A stretch of DNA of 59,351 bases from an uncultured Pelagibacteraceae bacterium (GCA_902565935.1 CACFGT010000007.1:1-59351); one strand, 5' to 3'; counted from the first letter of the stretch, positions 17,738 through 27,540 are shown. Made by a program: numbers and translations. Notes: generated from the letters alone by a model not told the origin.

Positions 17738-19558
17738 ATGTGTGGAATTATAGGAATAAATAGCAACAAACCAGTTTCATCGACGATCATTAATTCATTA
17801 AAAAAATTAGAGTATAGAGGTTATGACTCAGCAGGTATTGCAACGCTTTCGAGTGGATTAATCAATGAAGTAAAATCTGAAGGAAGAGTTGATAATCTTG
17901 AAAAAAATTCTTTAGTGAAAAGTATGGAAGGGACTATCGGTATTGGTCATGTACGTTGGGCAACACATGGTTTACCAAATAGCATTAACGCTCATCCACA
18001 TTCTTCTCAAAATGTGTCGGTTGTGCATAATGGAATAATTGAAAACTCTACTTTATTAAAAAAATTTTTAGTAAGTAAAGGACATAAGTTTAAGTCACAA
18101 ACTGATACTGAAGTTATTGTTCATCTTATTACTGAAAATCTTAAAACTGAAAATATTGTAAACTCAATAATGAAAACTTTAAAATCGTTACATGGCAGTT
18201 TTGCTTTAGGTATAATATTTAAAGATCAACCAGATTTAATTGTCGGCGCTAGAAGAGGATCACCTCTTGCAGTTGGTTATGGTCCAAATGAAAATTATCT
18301 AGGATCTGACTCATATGCATTGAAATCAATGACCAATAAAATAACTTATTTGAATGATGGAGAGTTTTGTATTGTTAAAAAAGATCAGGTAGAATTTTTT
18401 AATGAAGATGGAATAAAGATAAATAAAAAAGTTTTAGAATTGTCATCTGATGAAGAAAAATATGATAAAGGCGACTATAAACATTTTATGGCAAAGGAAA
18501 TTGAAGAACAGCCTATTACTTTAAAAAATGGAATTAAGGAGTATGTTGATCATTCAAATAACAACATTAATATTTTTAATTTTCCATGGAAAGATAAAGA
18601 ATTTTCATCAATTACCCTAATTGGCTGTGGGACTGCATACCATTCATGTTTGATGGCAAAATATTGGTTTGAAGAACTAACTTCATTAGATGTTAATGTA
18701 GATATTGCTTCAGAATTTAGATACAGAAAAAATAGATTTAAAAAAGAAACTTTATATATATTTGTCTCTCAATCTGGAGAAACAGCAGACACTTACGCAG
18801 CTTTAGATTTATGTAAAAAAAATGGAATGAAAACCTGTGCTGTTGTTAATGTTATAGAGAGCTCTATTGCAAGAGACTCTGAATTTGTATTACCTATTCA
18901 CTGTGGGACAGAAATTGGTGTTGCATCAACCAAGGCTTTTTTAGGTCAAATCTTAATACTATATATTTTAGCATTAAAACTTGGATTATTAAGAGGTGAT
19001 TTAAATAAAGGCCTGTTTAGTCAAAAACTTAATGATCTTAAAGAATTACCTAAGTTAGTCGAAAAAACTCTGTTAACTGATAACAAGATACAATTAGTTT
19101 CTAATACTTTTAATGAAGCAAAAGGATCAATGTTTTTGGGTAGAGGTTTCTCTTTTCCAATAGCTTTAGAAGGTGCTTTAAAGCTAAAGGAATTGTCCTA
19201 CATTCATGCAGAGGGTTATCCCGCTGGAGAAATGAAACACGGACCTTTGGCATTAATAGAGGAAGGTATGCCAGTAGTTGTTTTAGCGCCTAGAGATAAT
19301 TACTACAAAAAAACAATTTCAAATATGCAAGAAGTTATTGCGAGAGGAGCTAAAGTTCTTTTAGTTACTAATAAAAGTAAAGATGAAATTGTTTCTGAAA
19401 ACATTTGGGAAACAATAGAAGTTGAGAGTACAAATGATGATTTGTTACCTTTTCTTTTAACAATACCATTACAAAAATTGGCTTATTACTCTGCACTTAA
19501 AAAAGGCTTTGATATAGATAAACCTAGAAATTTGGCTAAATCAGTAACCGTTGAATAA
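17738..19558 (+). CDS. glmS: Glutamine-fructose-6-phosphate aminotransferase (isomerizing)
   Basis: A 606-residue enzyme making glucosamine 6-phosphate from fructose 6-phosphate and glutamine. Seen: the N-terminal nucleophile Cys2 in MCGIIGI, the Ntn-type glutaminase pattern EYRGYDSAGIA, HVRWATHG and HNGIIEN, then two SIS domains with GCGTAYHSC, SQSGETADT, STKAFLGQ, and the C-terminal DKPRNLAKSVTVE. It directly follows the GlmU acetyltransferase half, so two steps of UDP-GlcNAc synthesis are coupled. No glmS ribozyme is expected or visible, since the gap is only 2 bases. Confidence 0.97.
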   Translation: MCGIIGINSNKPVSSTIINSLKKLEYRGYDSAGIATLSSGLINEVKSEGRVDNLEKNSLVKSMEGTIGIGHVRWATHGLPNSINAHPHSSQNVSVVHNGIIENSTLLKKFLVSKGHKFKSQTDTEVIVHLITENLKTENIVNSIMKTLKSLHGSFALGIIFKDQPDLIVGARRGSPLAVGYGPNENYLGSDSYALKSMTNKITYLNDGEFCIVKKDQVEFFNEDGIKINKKVLELSSDEEKYDKGDYKHFMAKEIEEQPITLKNGIKEYVDHSNNNINIFNFPWKDKEFSSITLIGCGTAYHSCLMAKYWFEELTSLDVNVDIASEFRYRKNRFKKETLYIFVSQSGETADTYAALDLCKKNGMKTCAVVNVIESSIARDSEFVLPIHCGTEIGVASTKAFLGQILILYILALKLGLLRGDLNKGLFSQKLNDLKELPKLVEKTLLTDNKIQLVSNTFNEAKGSMFLGRGFSFPIALEGALKLKELSYIHAEGYPAGEMKHGPLALIEEGMPVVVLAPRDNYYKKTISNMQEVIARGAKVLLVTNKSKDEIVSENIWETIEVESTNDDLLPFLLTIPLQKLAYYSALKKGFDIDKPRNLAKSVTVE

Positions 19559-19593
19559 TAATCAAACTCTGATACAACAATCTTAAGTTGAAT

Positions 19594-20973
19594 ATGAAAA
19601 ATTGGAAAGTAAATAGCTGGAGAAAGTATCCTGTAAAACACATACCTACGTATGAGGATGAGAAAGAATTAAATACTGTTTTAAATAAATTAAAAACATT
19701 TCCTCCTCTTGTGTTTGCAGGTGAAACTAGACATTTGAAAGATCAGTTAGCTAAGGTTGTAGATGGTAAAGCTTTTCTTTTGCAAGGAGGAGATTGTGCT
19801 GAAAGTTTTGCAGAGTTTCATCCTGATAACATTAGAGATACGTTCAAAGTTATACTTCAGATGTCTTTAATTTTGACTTACTCAGCATCTTTGCCTGTTG
19901 TAAAATTAGGAAGAATTGCAGGTCAATTTTCAAAACCTAGAAGTGCACCAACTGAAAAACAAGGTGATAAAGAATTACCTAGTTATTTAGGTGACAATAT
20001 TAATGCAATAGATTTTACAGAAAAAGCAAGAAGACCTGATCCAAAAAGAATGTTTAAAGCTTATTCACAATCAGCTTCAACTTTAAATCTCTTAAGAGCC
20101 TTTTCAAAAGGAGGGTTTGCTGATTTAAATAAAGTTCATTTATGGAATTTAGACTACATAAAAAAAAGTCCTCAAGCAAAAAAGTTTAAAGATTTAGAGG
20201 ATAAGATTGCTGATGCTTTAGCTTTTATGGAAGCTTGTGGAATTACTTCAGATTTTAATAATAGATTATATACTGTAAATTTCTGGACTTCCCATGAAGC
20301 TTTACATTTACCTTTCGAAGAATGTATGACTAGAGTTGATTCTACTACTGGAGAGTATCATGATACGTCTGCACACTTTGTTTGGATTGGTGATAGAACA
20401 AGACAACTAGACGGAGGTCATGTAGAATTCTGTAAAGGAATAGAAAATCCTATTGGAATTAAATGTGGACCGACATCAAAACCAGATGAAATAGCAAAAA
20501 TTTGTGAGGCTTTAAATCCTCAAAACGAAAAAGGTAAAATAACTTTAATTTCAAGATTTGGTCATCAAAATGTTGAAAAATTTTTACCTAAATTAATTAG
20601 AGGAATTAAAAAGGCAGGATTAAATGTAGTTTGGTCTTGCGATCCAATGCACGGAAATACAATTAAATCAACCACTGGTTTTAAAACTAGACCTTTCAAC
20701 GATGTTGTAAATGAAGTAAAAAATGTTTTCGCAGTTCATCAGGCCGAAGGTTCATATGCTGGTGGATTACATGTTGAAATGACTGGACAAGATGTGACAG
20801 AGTGCACTGGTGGTGCAAGAAAAATATCTGATGCTGACTTATCAAGTAGATATCATACACATTGTGATCCAAGACTAAATTCTGATCAAGCTTTAGAATT
20901 AGCTTTCTTAATTTCAGATGAGTTAAAAAAGAATAGCAGCTATTCTAAAAATGCTATTCAAGCGGCATCTTAA
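19594..20973 (+). CDS. 3-deoxy-7-phosphoheptulonate synthase, class II
   Basis: A 459-residue type II (plant/mycobacterial type) DAHP synthase, the first step of the shikimate pathway (phosphoenolpyruvate plus erythrose 4-phosphate). Seen: LLQGGDCAESF, RIAGQFSKPRS, NFWTSHEALHL, WIGDRTRQLDGGHVEF, GIKCGPTSKP, SRFGHQNVEKFLP, WSCDPMHGNT and the metal-binding CDPRLN near the end. The ATG at 19594 is chosen over a TTG six bases upstream. It is one of several biosynthetic genes in a row on this strand, with a 35-base gap after glmS. Confidence 0.93.
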   Translation: MKNWKVNSWRKYPVKHIPTYEDEKELNTVLNKLKTFPPLVFAGETRHLKDQLAKVVDGKAFLLQGGDCAESFAEFHPDNIRDTFKVILQMSLILTYSASLPVVKLGRIAGQFSKPRSAPTEKQGDKELPSYLGDNINAIDFTEKARRPDPKRMFKAYSQSASTLNLLRAFSKGGFADLNKVHLWNLDYIKKSPQAKKFKDLEDKIADALAFMEACGITSDFNNRLYTVNFWTSHEALHLPFEECMTRVDSTTGEYHDTSAHFVWIGDRTRQLDGGHVEFCKGIENPIGIKCGPTSKPDEIAKICEALNPQNEKGKITLISRFGHQNVEKFLPKLIRGIKKAGLNVVWSCDPMHGNTIKSTTGFKTRPFNDVVNEVKNVFAVHQAEGSYAGGLHVEMTGQDVTECTGGARKISDADLSSRYHTHCDPRLNSDQALELAFLISDELKKNSSYSKNAIQAAS

Positions 20974-21011
20974 GCCATTGTTTTAAATTACAAGGTGATT
21001 AAATATAAGTT

Positions 21012-21749
21012 ATGAGTCCTTCAGAAAAAGTAAAATACATATCAAATTGGATCAAATCCTATGTTGATAAAATGCCAACTAAAGCCGAGTCTTTAGTGAT
21101 AGGTATTTCTGGAGGAATTGACTCATCTGTATCTAGTACGTTAAGTGCAATGACTGGTTTAAAAACAATTGTTTTGAGTATGCCTATAAAACAAATAGAT
21201 CATCAGCATGATTTAAGTTTGAAACATCAGGATTGGTTAGTAAAAAAATTTAAGAATGTTCAAGCCCATACAATAAGCTTAGACAAGTTATTTGAGTCAT
21301 TCTCATCCACATTGAGTAAATTTAATAATGAACACGGATTTGCAAATTCAAGAGCAAGATTAAGAATGACAACACTTTATCAAGTTGCAGCTGCAAATAA
21401 AGGGATAGTGGTTGGCACAGGTAATAAAGTTGAGGACTTTGGAGTTGGTTTTTATACAAAATACGGAGATGGTGGTGTTGATATTTCTCCAATAGCTGAT
21501 TGTAACAAAACAGAAGTTTGGGAAATTGGTAAAGAATTAGGAATTCTTCAAGAGATTATTGATGCACCTCCTACAGATGGTTTATGGGATGATGGAAGAA
21601 CTGATGAAGGTCAATTAGGTTTTGACTATCAAGCCTTGGAAGATGCAATGATCAATCCAAATTCACCCCACAAAATAGAATACGAAAAAATTAGAAAACA
21701 AAATTTGCATAAAATGGAGCCTATTCCTGTATGCAAAATTCCTAGTTAA
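21012..21749 (+). CDS. nadE: NAD synthetase, ammonia-dependent type
   Basis: A 245-residue enzyme that amidates deamido-NAD to NAD in an ATP-dependent reaction. Seen: the PP-loop ISGGIDSSVSST, RARLRMTTLYQVAA, GTGNKVEDFGVGFYTKYGDGGVDISPIADCNKT (consecutive blocks of the family) and DGLWDDGRTDEGQLGFDY. There is no glutaminase domain, so it would use free ammonia or an external donor. The gap to cysS (21750-21800) has a weak 7-base inverted repeat at 21745-21763 with no U-run. Confidence 0.93.
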   Translation: MSPSEKVKYISNWIKSYVDKMPTKAESLVIGISGGIDSSVSSTLSAMTGLKTIVLSMPIKQIDHQHDLSLKHQDWLVKKFKNVQAHTISLDKLFESFSSTLSKFNNEHGFANSRARLRMTTLYQVAAANKGIVVGTGNKVEDFGVGFYTKYGDGGVDISPIADCNKTEVWEIGKELGILQEIIDAPPTDGLWDDGRTDEGQLGFDYQALEDAMINPNSPHKIEYEKIRKQNLHKMEPIPVCKIPS

Positions 21750-21800
21750 TCAATTAGATTAACAAATCACTAAATAAGGTATATTTCTTAATCAATTAAA

Positions 21801-23144
21801 ATGGATATTTTTTTAACAAATAATTTAACTAATAAAAAAGAACAATTTATTCCAAAAAATAAAAGTAATATTGGAATGTATGTTTGTGGACCAACAGTTT
21901 ATGATGATCCTCATATTGGTAATGCTAGACCATTAATCATATTTGATATCTTATTTAAGCTTCTCAAAAAAAAATTTGAGTCAGTTACATATGTAAGAAA
22001 TATAACTGATATAGATGATAAAATAATTAAATCATCACAAGAGCAAAAAATTTCAACTAAAGAATTAACAGAAAAAGTTACTAAAAGTTTTTTAGAAGAT
22101 TGTAAATTTTTAAATTGTGAAAATCCAACACATCAACCCAAAGCCACAGAACATATTGGTCTAATGATTGAAATGATAAATGAGTTAATAAAAAAAGGTT
22201 TTGCTTATGAAAATGAAAGTCATGTTTACTTTGAGGTAAAAAAATTTTCTGATTATGGAAAATTATCAAATAAAAATTTAGAGGAATTAATTGCTGGTTC
22301 GAGAGTTGAAATTAGTGAAAATAAAAAAAACTCAGAGGATTTTGTATTGTGGAAACCTTCAAATGATAATGAACCTTCATGGGACTCACCCTGGGGAAAG
22401 GGTAGACCTGGTTGGCATTTGGAATGTTCCGCAATGTCAAAAAAATTTTTAGGTGAGGAGTTTGATATTCATGGAGGTGGAATTGATTTAATTTTTCCAC
22501 ATCATGAAAATGAAATAGCACAATCAAGATGTGCTAATGATACAAAAGCTTTTGCAAATTATTGGGTTCATAATGCCTTTATAACCATGTCCAATGAAAA
22601 GATGGCAAAATCTCAGGGGAATATTTTAAAGATAAAAGACTTTAGAAAAAAAATGAGTGGGCAGGTTATTAGGTTAGCACTTATGAGTGCACATTATAAA
22701 CAGCCCTTAGATTGGAACGAAAAACTAATTAGTGATTGTCAAAACACCTTGGATAAATGGTATCGCATTTATTCACCTGAAATTAATAATGCAGATATTC
22801 CGGAGGTGATTTTGAAACCTTTATATGAAGATCTTAACACTCCAGGTTATATAGCAAATTTACATCAACTTTATGACAAAGCTAATAAAGGTGAGGATCT
22901 AGATATTTTTATATCTGCTTGTAAATTTATTGGGTTATTTAATGAGGACAGCAAACAATGGGATAGTTTTAAAAAGAATAAAGCCTCTATTAGTGAGGAA
23001 GAAATAAAAAAGATGATTGATTTAAGAAACAAGGCAAGAGAGAACAAAAATTATAAAGAAGCAGATGAAATTAGAAATAAGCTTTTAGATAAAGGTGTTT
23101 TAATAGAGGACAAAGATGATAAAACACTGTGGAAATTTAAATGA
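21801..23144 (+). CDS. cysS: Cysteinyl-tRNA synthetase
   Basis: A 447-residue class I synthetase charging tRNA-Cys. Seen: MYVCGPTVYDDPHIGNAR, with the first zinc Cys and the HIGH-type signature, RNITDIDDKII, GWHLECSAMSKKFLG, DIHGGGIDLIFPHHENEIAQS with further zinc ligands, and the KMSKS-type loop NEKMAKSQGN. The C-terminal part has a shortened DALR/anticodon region and is a little below the length of the E. coli enzyme. Its last four bases overlap the start of cimA. Confidence 0.96.
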   Translation: MDIFLTNNLTNKKEQFIPKNKSNIGMYVCGPTVYDDPHIGNARPLIIFDILFKLLKKKFESVTYVRNITDIDDKIIKSSQEQKISTKELTEKVTKSFLEDCKFLNCENPTHQPKATEHIGLMIEMINELIKKGFAYENESHVYFEVKKFSDYGKLSNKNLEELIAGSRVEISENKKNSEDFVLWKPSNDNEPSWDSPWGKGRPGWHLECSAMSKKFLGEEFDIHGGGIDLIFPHHENEIAQSRCANDTKAFANYWVHNAFITMSNEKMAKSQGNILKIKDFRKKMSGQVIRLALMSAHYKQPLDWNEKLISDCQNTLDKWYRIYSPEINNADIPEVILKPLYEDLNTPGYIANLHQLYDKANKGEDLDIFISACKFIGLFNEDSKQWDSFKKNKASISEEEIKKMIDLRNKARENKNYKEADEIRNKLLDKGVLIEDKDDKTLWKFK

Positions 23145-24742
23145 GTAAAGAAAGATTATACATATTTGATACAACATTAAGAGATGGAGCACAAACTCAA
23201 GGTGTGCATTTTTCAATTGATGAAAAAGCAAAGATCGCTCATGCTTTAGATAATCTTGGTGTGGATTATATAGAGGGGGGTTGGCCAGGGGCTAATCCGT
23301 CTGATACTGAATTTTTTCAAAAGGGTTTGGATTTAAAAAACTCTACATTCACTGCTTTTGGAATGACAAAGAAAGCTGGACGAAGTGCTGAAAATGATCC
23401 AGGTTTGTCAGCAATTTTAAATTCAAATACTAAATCTGTTTGTTTAGTAGGAAAGTCTTGGGATTTTCATGTTGATGTTGCTTTAGGAATCACTAATGAG
23501 GAAAATTTAGAAAATATTAAAGAGACAACAAAACATTTTGTAAAAAATAACAAAGAGTTCATGTTTGATGCAGAACACTTTTTTGACGGTTACAAAGCAA
23601 ATCCAAAATATGCTTTAGCTTGTATTAAAGCTGCTTATGATAATGGAGCTAAATGGATAGTTCTATGTGATACAAATGGTGGAACACTTCCTCATGAAGT
23701 TACAAAAATTGTAAAAGAAGTTTCAGAACACATACCTGGTAAAAATTTAGGTATTCATGCTCACAATGATACTGGTAATGCTGTTGCAAATTCAATTGCA
23801 GCTGTTTTATCAGGAGCTAGACAAATCCAAGGCACTATCAATGGCTTAGGTGAAAGATGTGGCAATGCTAATTTAATGTCAATTATTCCAACATTTCATC
23901 TTAAGAAAGAGTTATCAGATAAATTTGAAATAAACATTAAAGAAAAAAATATTAAACATATTACACAATGTTCAAGGCTACTTGATGAGATACTAAATAG
24001 AAAACCAAATAAACATTTACCATACGTAGGTGCTGCAGCATTTTCACACAAAGGGGGCTTACATGTGTCTGCTGTTCAAAAAGATCCTAAAACTTATGAG
24101 CATATAAATCCAGAAGATGTCGGCAATAACAGAAATATAGTTGTTTCTGATCAATCAGGTAAATCAAATATTTTATCTAGACTTAAAACAATTGGAGTAG
24201 AAATTGAAGAAAATGATCCAAAAATCAAAAAACTTTTAGAAGAAGTAAAAGATAGAGAGTTCATTGGTTACAGTTATGATGGAGCTGATGCTTCTTTTGA
24301 GTTACTAGCTAGAAGAGTAATGGGAGAAATTCCAAGATATATATCAATTAAAGAATACGATGTTTCAGTTTCAAAAAATGATCAAGATAAAATAGTCTCT
24401 AAAGCAAAAGCAAAATTAGAAGTTGATGGTGAACAAATAGTCTGTGAGGGTGAGGGTAATGGACCCGTTCATGCTTTAGACAACGCTATAAGAAAAAATG
24501 TTACCAAGTTAGAAAAATATTCCGAATATTTGAAAGATTTAAAACTAGTTGACTATAAGGTAAGAATTTTAAACACAGGAACTGAGGCTACTACAAGAGT
24601 ATCGATTGAAAGCACAGACTCCCAGGGAAAAAATTGGTTTACTATAGGCGTATCTCCAAACATAATTGATGCATCATTTAAGGCACTTATCGATAGTTTA
24701 GATTTTAAATTATTTAAGGATAAAGCTCCTGCAAGTAAATAA
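23141..24742 (+). CDS. cimA: (R)-citramalate synthase
   Basis: A 533-residue LeuA-like acyltransferase. Seen: the DRE-TIM metallolyase signature DTTLRDGAQTQGVHFS, EGGWPGANPSD, FDAEHFFDGYK, LGIHAHNDTGNAVANS, GTINGLGERCGNANL, and a C-terminal regulatory domain like that of isopropylmalate synthases. The HFFDGYKANP and GAQTQGV blocks are typical of the CimA branch, which joins pyruvate and acetyl-CoA to form citramalate for isoleucine synthesis independent of threonine. It overlaps cysS by 4 bases and abuts the DUF1989 gene. Confidence 0.9.
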   Translation: MSKERLYIFDTTLRDGAQTQGVHFSIDEKAKIAHALDNLGVDYIEGGWPGANPSDTEFFQKGLDLKNSTFTAFGMTKKAGRSAENDPGLSAILNSNTKSVCLVGKSWDFHVDVALGITNEENLENIKETTKHFVKNNKEFMFDAEHFFDGYKANPKYALACIKAAYDNGAKWIVLCDTNGGTLPHEVTKIVKEVSEHIPGKNLGIHAHNDTGNAVANSIAAVLSGARQIQGTINGLGERCGNANLMSIIPTFHLKKELSDKFEINIKEKNIKHITQCSRLLDEILNRKPNKHLPYVGAAAFSHKGGLHVSAVQKDPKTYEHINPEDVGNNRNIVVSDQSGKSNILSRLKTIGVEIEENDPKIKKLLEEVKDREFIGYSYDGADASFELLARRVMGEIPRYISIKEYDVSVSKNDQDKIVSKAKAKLEVDGEQIVCEGEGNGPVHALDNAIRKNVTKLEKYSEYLKDLKLVDYKVRILNTGTEATTRVSIESTDSQGKNWFTIGVSPNIIDASFKALIDSLDFKLFKDKAPASK

Positions 24743-25603
24743 ATGAAAATTAAGAAGTTCTCTATTAAACCTAGTGATATTGAAAGCAGGGTAGGAGCAG
24801 ATCCTGTCGTTTGTTACCCAAATGATAGTATAAATAATAATCTTGAAATATTACATGAAGCGAGAAAACACATTAAACAAGTTGATGAAGTTATAGTTCC
24901 TCCAAGAGATGCTAAAACTTTTAATGTTAAATCAGGTAATTTTTTTAGAATAGAAAGTGTAGAAGGGCCACAAGTTGGAGATTTAAATTTATTTCAAGCT
25001 GATAATTTAAATGAAAAGTTTTATTCTGGAAAAACTAGAGCTCTCTACGGAACACATATCTCAGTTGGAGATAAAATGTTTAGCAGCTTCCCATATTTAA
25101 GATCATTAGCTACAATTACATGGGATACATTAGATTGGTATGGTTATGACAAAGATGGAGGTTCGGTCCACGACGTCATAGGTACTAGATGTGATCCTTA
25201 CACTTATAAGCTAACATCAAATAATGATTATCATTATTGTTGTCATTCAAATTTGACAAGAGCTTTAGTTAAAGAAAAAAATGTCAAATTAGATGATGCA
25301 GAAAAAATTGTACACGATGTACTAAATGTATTCATGCTTACTGGTTTTACTAATGATACTAAGCAATATTTTATGAAGTCAAGTCCAGTACGACCCGGTG
25401 ATTATTTAGAATTTTTTGCAGAAACAGATCTATTGGGAGCTTTGTCTGCGTGTCCAGGTGGAGATTGTGGATCAGAACATTCATCTGATGTTGCAAAATG
25501 TTATCCTTTAAAGGTTTCCATTTGGGATGTTGATCAAAAATTTCTAAAGGGAATTAATCAATCGAAATTGTCTAACTATAATAGAAATCATGGCATCAAA
25601 TAA
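24743..25603 (+). CDS. DUF1989 (urea carboxylase-associated) family protein
   Basis: A 286-residue protein of the DUF1989 family, whose members are often encoded beside urea carboxylase or allophanate hydrolase or act as uncharacterised metabolic proteins. Seen: the beta-rich core with VPPRDAKTFNVKSGNFFRIESVEGPQVGDLN, RALYGTHISVGDKMFS, HDVIGTRCDPYT and a Cys-containing stretch ALSACPGGDCGSEHSSD that may bind metal. No urea carboxylase genes are nearby; instead it lies between cimA and trmJ with no gaps. The function is not known. Confidence 0.75.
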   Translation: MKIKKFSIKPSDIESRVGADPVVCYPNDSINNNLEILHEARKHIKQVDEVIVPPRDAKTFNVKSGNFFRIESVEGPQVGDLNLFQADNLNEKFYSGKTRALYGTHISVGDKMFSSFPYLRSLATITWDTLDWYGYDKDGGSVHDVIGTRCDPYTYKLTSNNDYHYCCHSNLTRALVKEKNVKLDDAEKIVHDVLNVFMLTGFTNDTKQYFMKSSPVRPGDYLEFFAETDLLGALSACPGGDCGSEHSSDVAKCYPLKVSIWDVDQKFLKGINQSKLSNYNRNHGIK

Positions 25604-26317
25604 ATGAACAAAAATAAAGTTACATTTATTTTACACAAACCTCAATTATCAGAGAATATTGGCGCATGCGCAAGAGCAATAAAGAATTTCAATTTTCAAA
25701 AGTTATATCTCATTGATCCTAAACCTATTTTTCCTAACGATAAAATATTAGCAACATCCGTTGGAGCAAAAGATATTATAAAAAAAAGTAAAGTGTTTAA
25801 TAATTTAGAAAGTTCCCTTGGAGATATCGATATATTAATCGCAACATCTGCAAGATTTAGAAACAAAAATGTTAAACATATTAATCTTGATGGTTTAAAA
25901 AAAATTGATTTTAGAAAAAAAATTGGATTTTTATTTGGTTCAGAAGCATCAGGGTTATCAAATAAAGAAGTGAGCTATGCAAACTATACTTTACAAATTC
26001 CAACTAATGTTAATTTTAAATCTTTAAATTTATCTCACAGCTTAATAATTATTGCACAGTTTATATCAAGCATTTTAAACTCTAAATCTAATTATTTTAA
26101 AAAATCTAATAAGGTAAAGAAAGCTTCCAAAAAAGAAATTCAATCTATGATTAATTTATGTCTAAATAATCTTAACGAAATTAATTTTTTTAAACACAAA
26201 GAAAAAAAACCTATTATGCTTGAAAATTTAAGAAATATTTTTTACAGAATGGAACTTTCAGATAAAGAAACTCGTATTTTGTCCAGTGTATTTGCAAGTT
26301 TAGGTAAAAAACGTTGA
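25604..26317 (+). CDS. trmJ: tRNA/rRNA 2'-O-methyltransferase, TrmJ-like (SpoU family)
   Basis: A 237-residue SPOUT-class methyltransferase with the trefoil-knot motifs SENIGACARAIKNFNF (motif 1), FLFGSEASGLSNKE (motif 2) and NLSHSLIIIAQF (motif 3). The layout with an about 80-residue C-terminal helical tail fits TrmJ, which methylates position 32 of tRNAs. The gene starts directly after the DUF1989 gene. The rpsD promoter lies directly behind its stop codon. Confidence 0.82.
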   Translation: MNKNKVTFILHKPQLSENIGACARAIKNFNFQKLYLIDPKPIFPNDKILATSVGAKDIIKKSKVFNNLESSLGDIDILIATSARFRNKNVKHINLDGLKKIDFRKKIGFLFGSEASGLSNKEVSYANYTLQIPTNVNFKSLNLSHSLIIIAQFISSILNSKSNYFKKSNKVKKASKKEIQSMINLCLNNLNEINFFKHKEKKPIMLENLRNIFYRMELSDKETRILSSVFASLGKKR

Positions 26318-26345
26318 TTGACAAAATGATGAGTAAGTTTATAAA
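26318..26345 (+). promoter_or_regulatory. Promoter for rpsD
   Basis: TTGACA at 26318-26323 and TATAAA at 26340-26345 are separated by 16 bases, very close to a sigma-70 consensus promoter. It begins right after the trmJ stop codon. The expected transcription start (about 26352) is only about 6 bases before the rpsD ATG, and no Shine-Dalgarno sequence is visible there. Confidence 0.65.
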
Positions 26346-26357
26346 GCCGAATACCAA

Positions 26358-26975
26358 ATGACAAAAAGATTAAATTCTAAACATAAAGTAGATAGAAGAT
26401 TAAAAGCAAATTTATGGGGTAGACCTAAGAGTCCCTTTAATAAAAGAGCTTATGGACCAGGTCAGCATGGTCAAACAAAGACCTCTAAGCCTTCAGATTA
26501 TGGTATTCAACTTCAAGCTAAACAAAAATTAAAAGCCTACTATGGTAACATTAATGAAAGACAATTCAGAAACATTTATAAAAAAGCAAGCATGCTAAAA
26601 GGTGATACTAGTGAAAATTTGATAGGATTACTTGAAAGAAGATTAGATGCAGTAATTTATCGAGCAAAGTTTGCTACAACAATATTTTCTGCGAGACAAT
26701 TGATTAATCATGGTCATGTGAAGGTAAATGGGAAAAAAGTTAATATCTCAAGTTATTCCGTAAGAGAAGAGGACACAATTGAAATAAGAGATAAATCTAA
26801 ACAGTTGGCAATAATTGATATTGCTCTTGCAAATAAAGAGCGAGAGACACCAGAGTATATTCAACTTGATGAGAAAAACAGAAAATTTAAATTTGTGCGA
26901 ATTCCAAAATTTGAAGAAGTTCCTTACCCAATAGTAATGGAACCGAATCTTGTAATTGAATATTACTCTAGATAA
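26358..26975 (+). CDS. rpsD: 30S ribosomal protein S4
   Basis: A 205-residue primary 16S rRNA-binding protein. Seen: [69 protein letters not shown] (the S4 RNA-binding fold, in consecutive blocks) and the C-terminal VEYYSR-type end, here VIEYYSR. It is transcribed alone from the promoter just upstream and converges with the glutaredoxin gene with one base between stop codons. Confidence 0.97.
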   Translation: MTKRLNSKHKVDRRLKANLWGRPKSPFNKRAYGPGQHGQTKTSKPSDYGIQLQAKQKLKAYYGNINERQFRNIYKKASMLKGDTSENLIGLLERRLDAVIYRAKFATTIFSARQLINHGHVKVNGKKVNISSYSVREEDTIEIRDKSKQLAIIDIALANKERETPEYIQLDEKNRKFKFVRIPKFEEVPYPIVMEPNLVIEYYSR

Positions 26976-26976
26976 T

Positions 26977-27309
26977 TTATTTTTTGTAAGCGATACCTTT
27001 GTCTTCAAACATCTTTTTTAGTTCACCACTCTCATACATTTCTTTAATTATATCACAACCTCCTACAAATTCTTTTTTGATATAGAGTTGTGGTATTGTT
27101 GGCCAATCACTAAAAACTTTGACACCTTCTCTTAATTCTTGATTTTCTAAAACATTTACACCTTTATAATTTACTTCTAAAATTTTGAGTATATTTGAAA
27201 CAGCCATTGAAAATCCACATTGTGGTGCATCTGGAGTACCTTTCATAAATAAACATACTTCATTAGTGTTAATATGTTCTTGAATTAGATTTTTGGTTTG
27301 ATCATCCAT
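26977..27309 (-). CDS. grxD: Monothiol glutaredoxin (Grx4/GrxD type)
   Basis: A 110-residue monothiol glutaredoxin with the CGFS active site (Cys31 in APQCGFS), KGTPDAPQ before it, WPTIPQLYIKKEFVGGCDI and the GSH-binding TIPQ loop. Such proteins hold a glutathione-ligated [2Fe-2S] cluster and work with BolA proteins in iron-sulfur delivery. The adjacent bolA gene, with no bases between, supports this pairing. Confidence 0.93.
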   Translation of the reverse strand: MDDQTKNLIQEHINTNEVCLFMKGTPDAPQCGFSMAVSNILKILEVNYKGVNVLENQELREGVKVFSDWPTIPQLYIKKEFVGGCDIIKEMYESGELKKMFEDKGIAYKK

Positions 27310-27540
27310 TTATTGTTCCTTTGTTTTTATTGCTAAAGCATGAAGCTCATTTCCCATTTTTCCTTTAAGAGAATTATAGACCATTTTATGTTGTTCAATT
27401 TTACTTTTTCCACTGAATTGAGTTGAGGTTATTGTTGCGGAATAATGATTTCCATCTCCCGCTAAATCTTGAATATCAATTGAAGCATCAGGTAAAGCTT
27501 CTTTTATATATTTCTCAATTTCTTTTAAATCCATTGCCAT
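27310..27540 (-). CDS. BolA family protein
   Basis: A 76-residue BolA/IbaG-like protein, with the conserved HKMVYNSLKGKMGNELHALAIKT segment carrying the cluster-binding His. It is the expected partner of the CGFS glutaredoxin encoded next to it. Its ATG overlaps the purL stop by one base (TAATG). A second ATG six bases in is possible as the start. Confidence 0.88.
   Translation of the reverse strand: MAMDLKEIEKYIKEALPDASIDIQDLAGDGNHYSATITSTQFSGKSKIEQHKMVYNSLKGKMGNELHALAIKTKEQ

Noticed and set aside
21745..21763. Intrinsic terminator after nadE
   Set aside because: A 7-base inverted repeat GTTAATC/GATTAAC is present but AT-rich and has no T-run; too weak to call.
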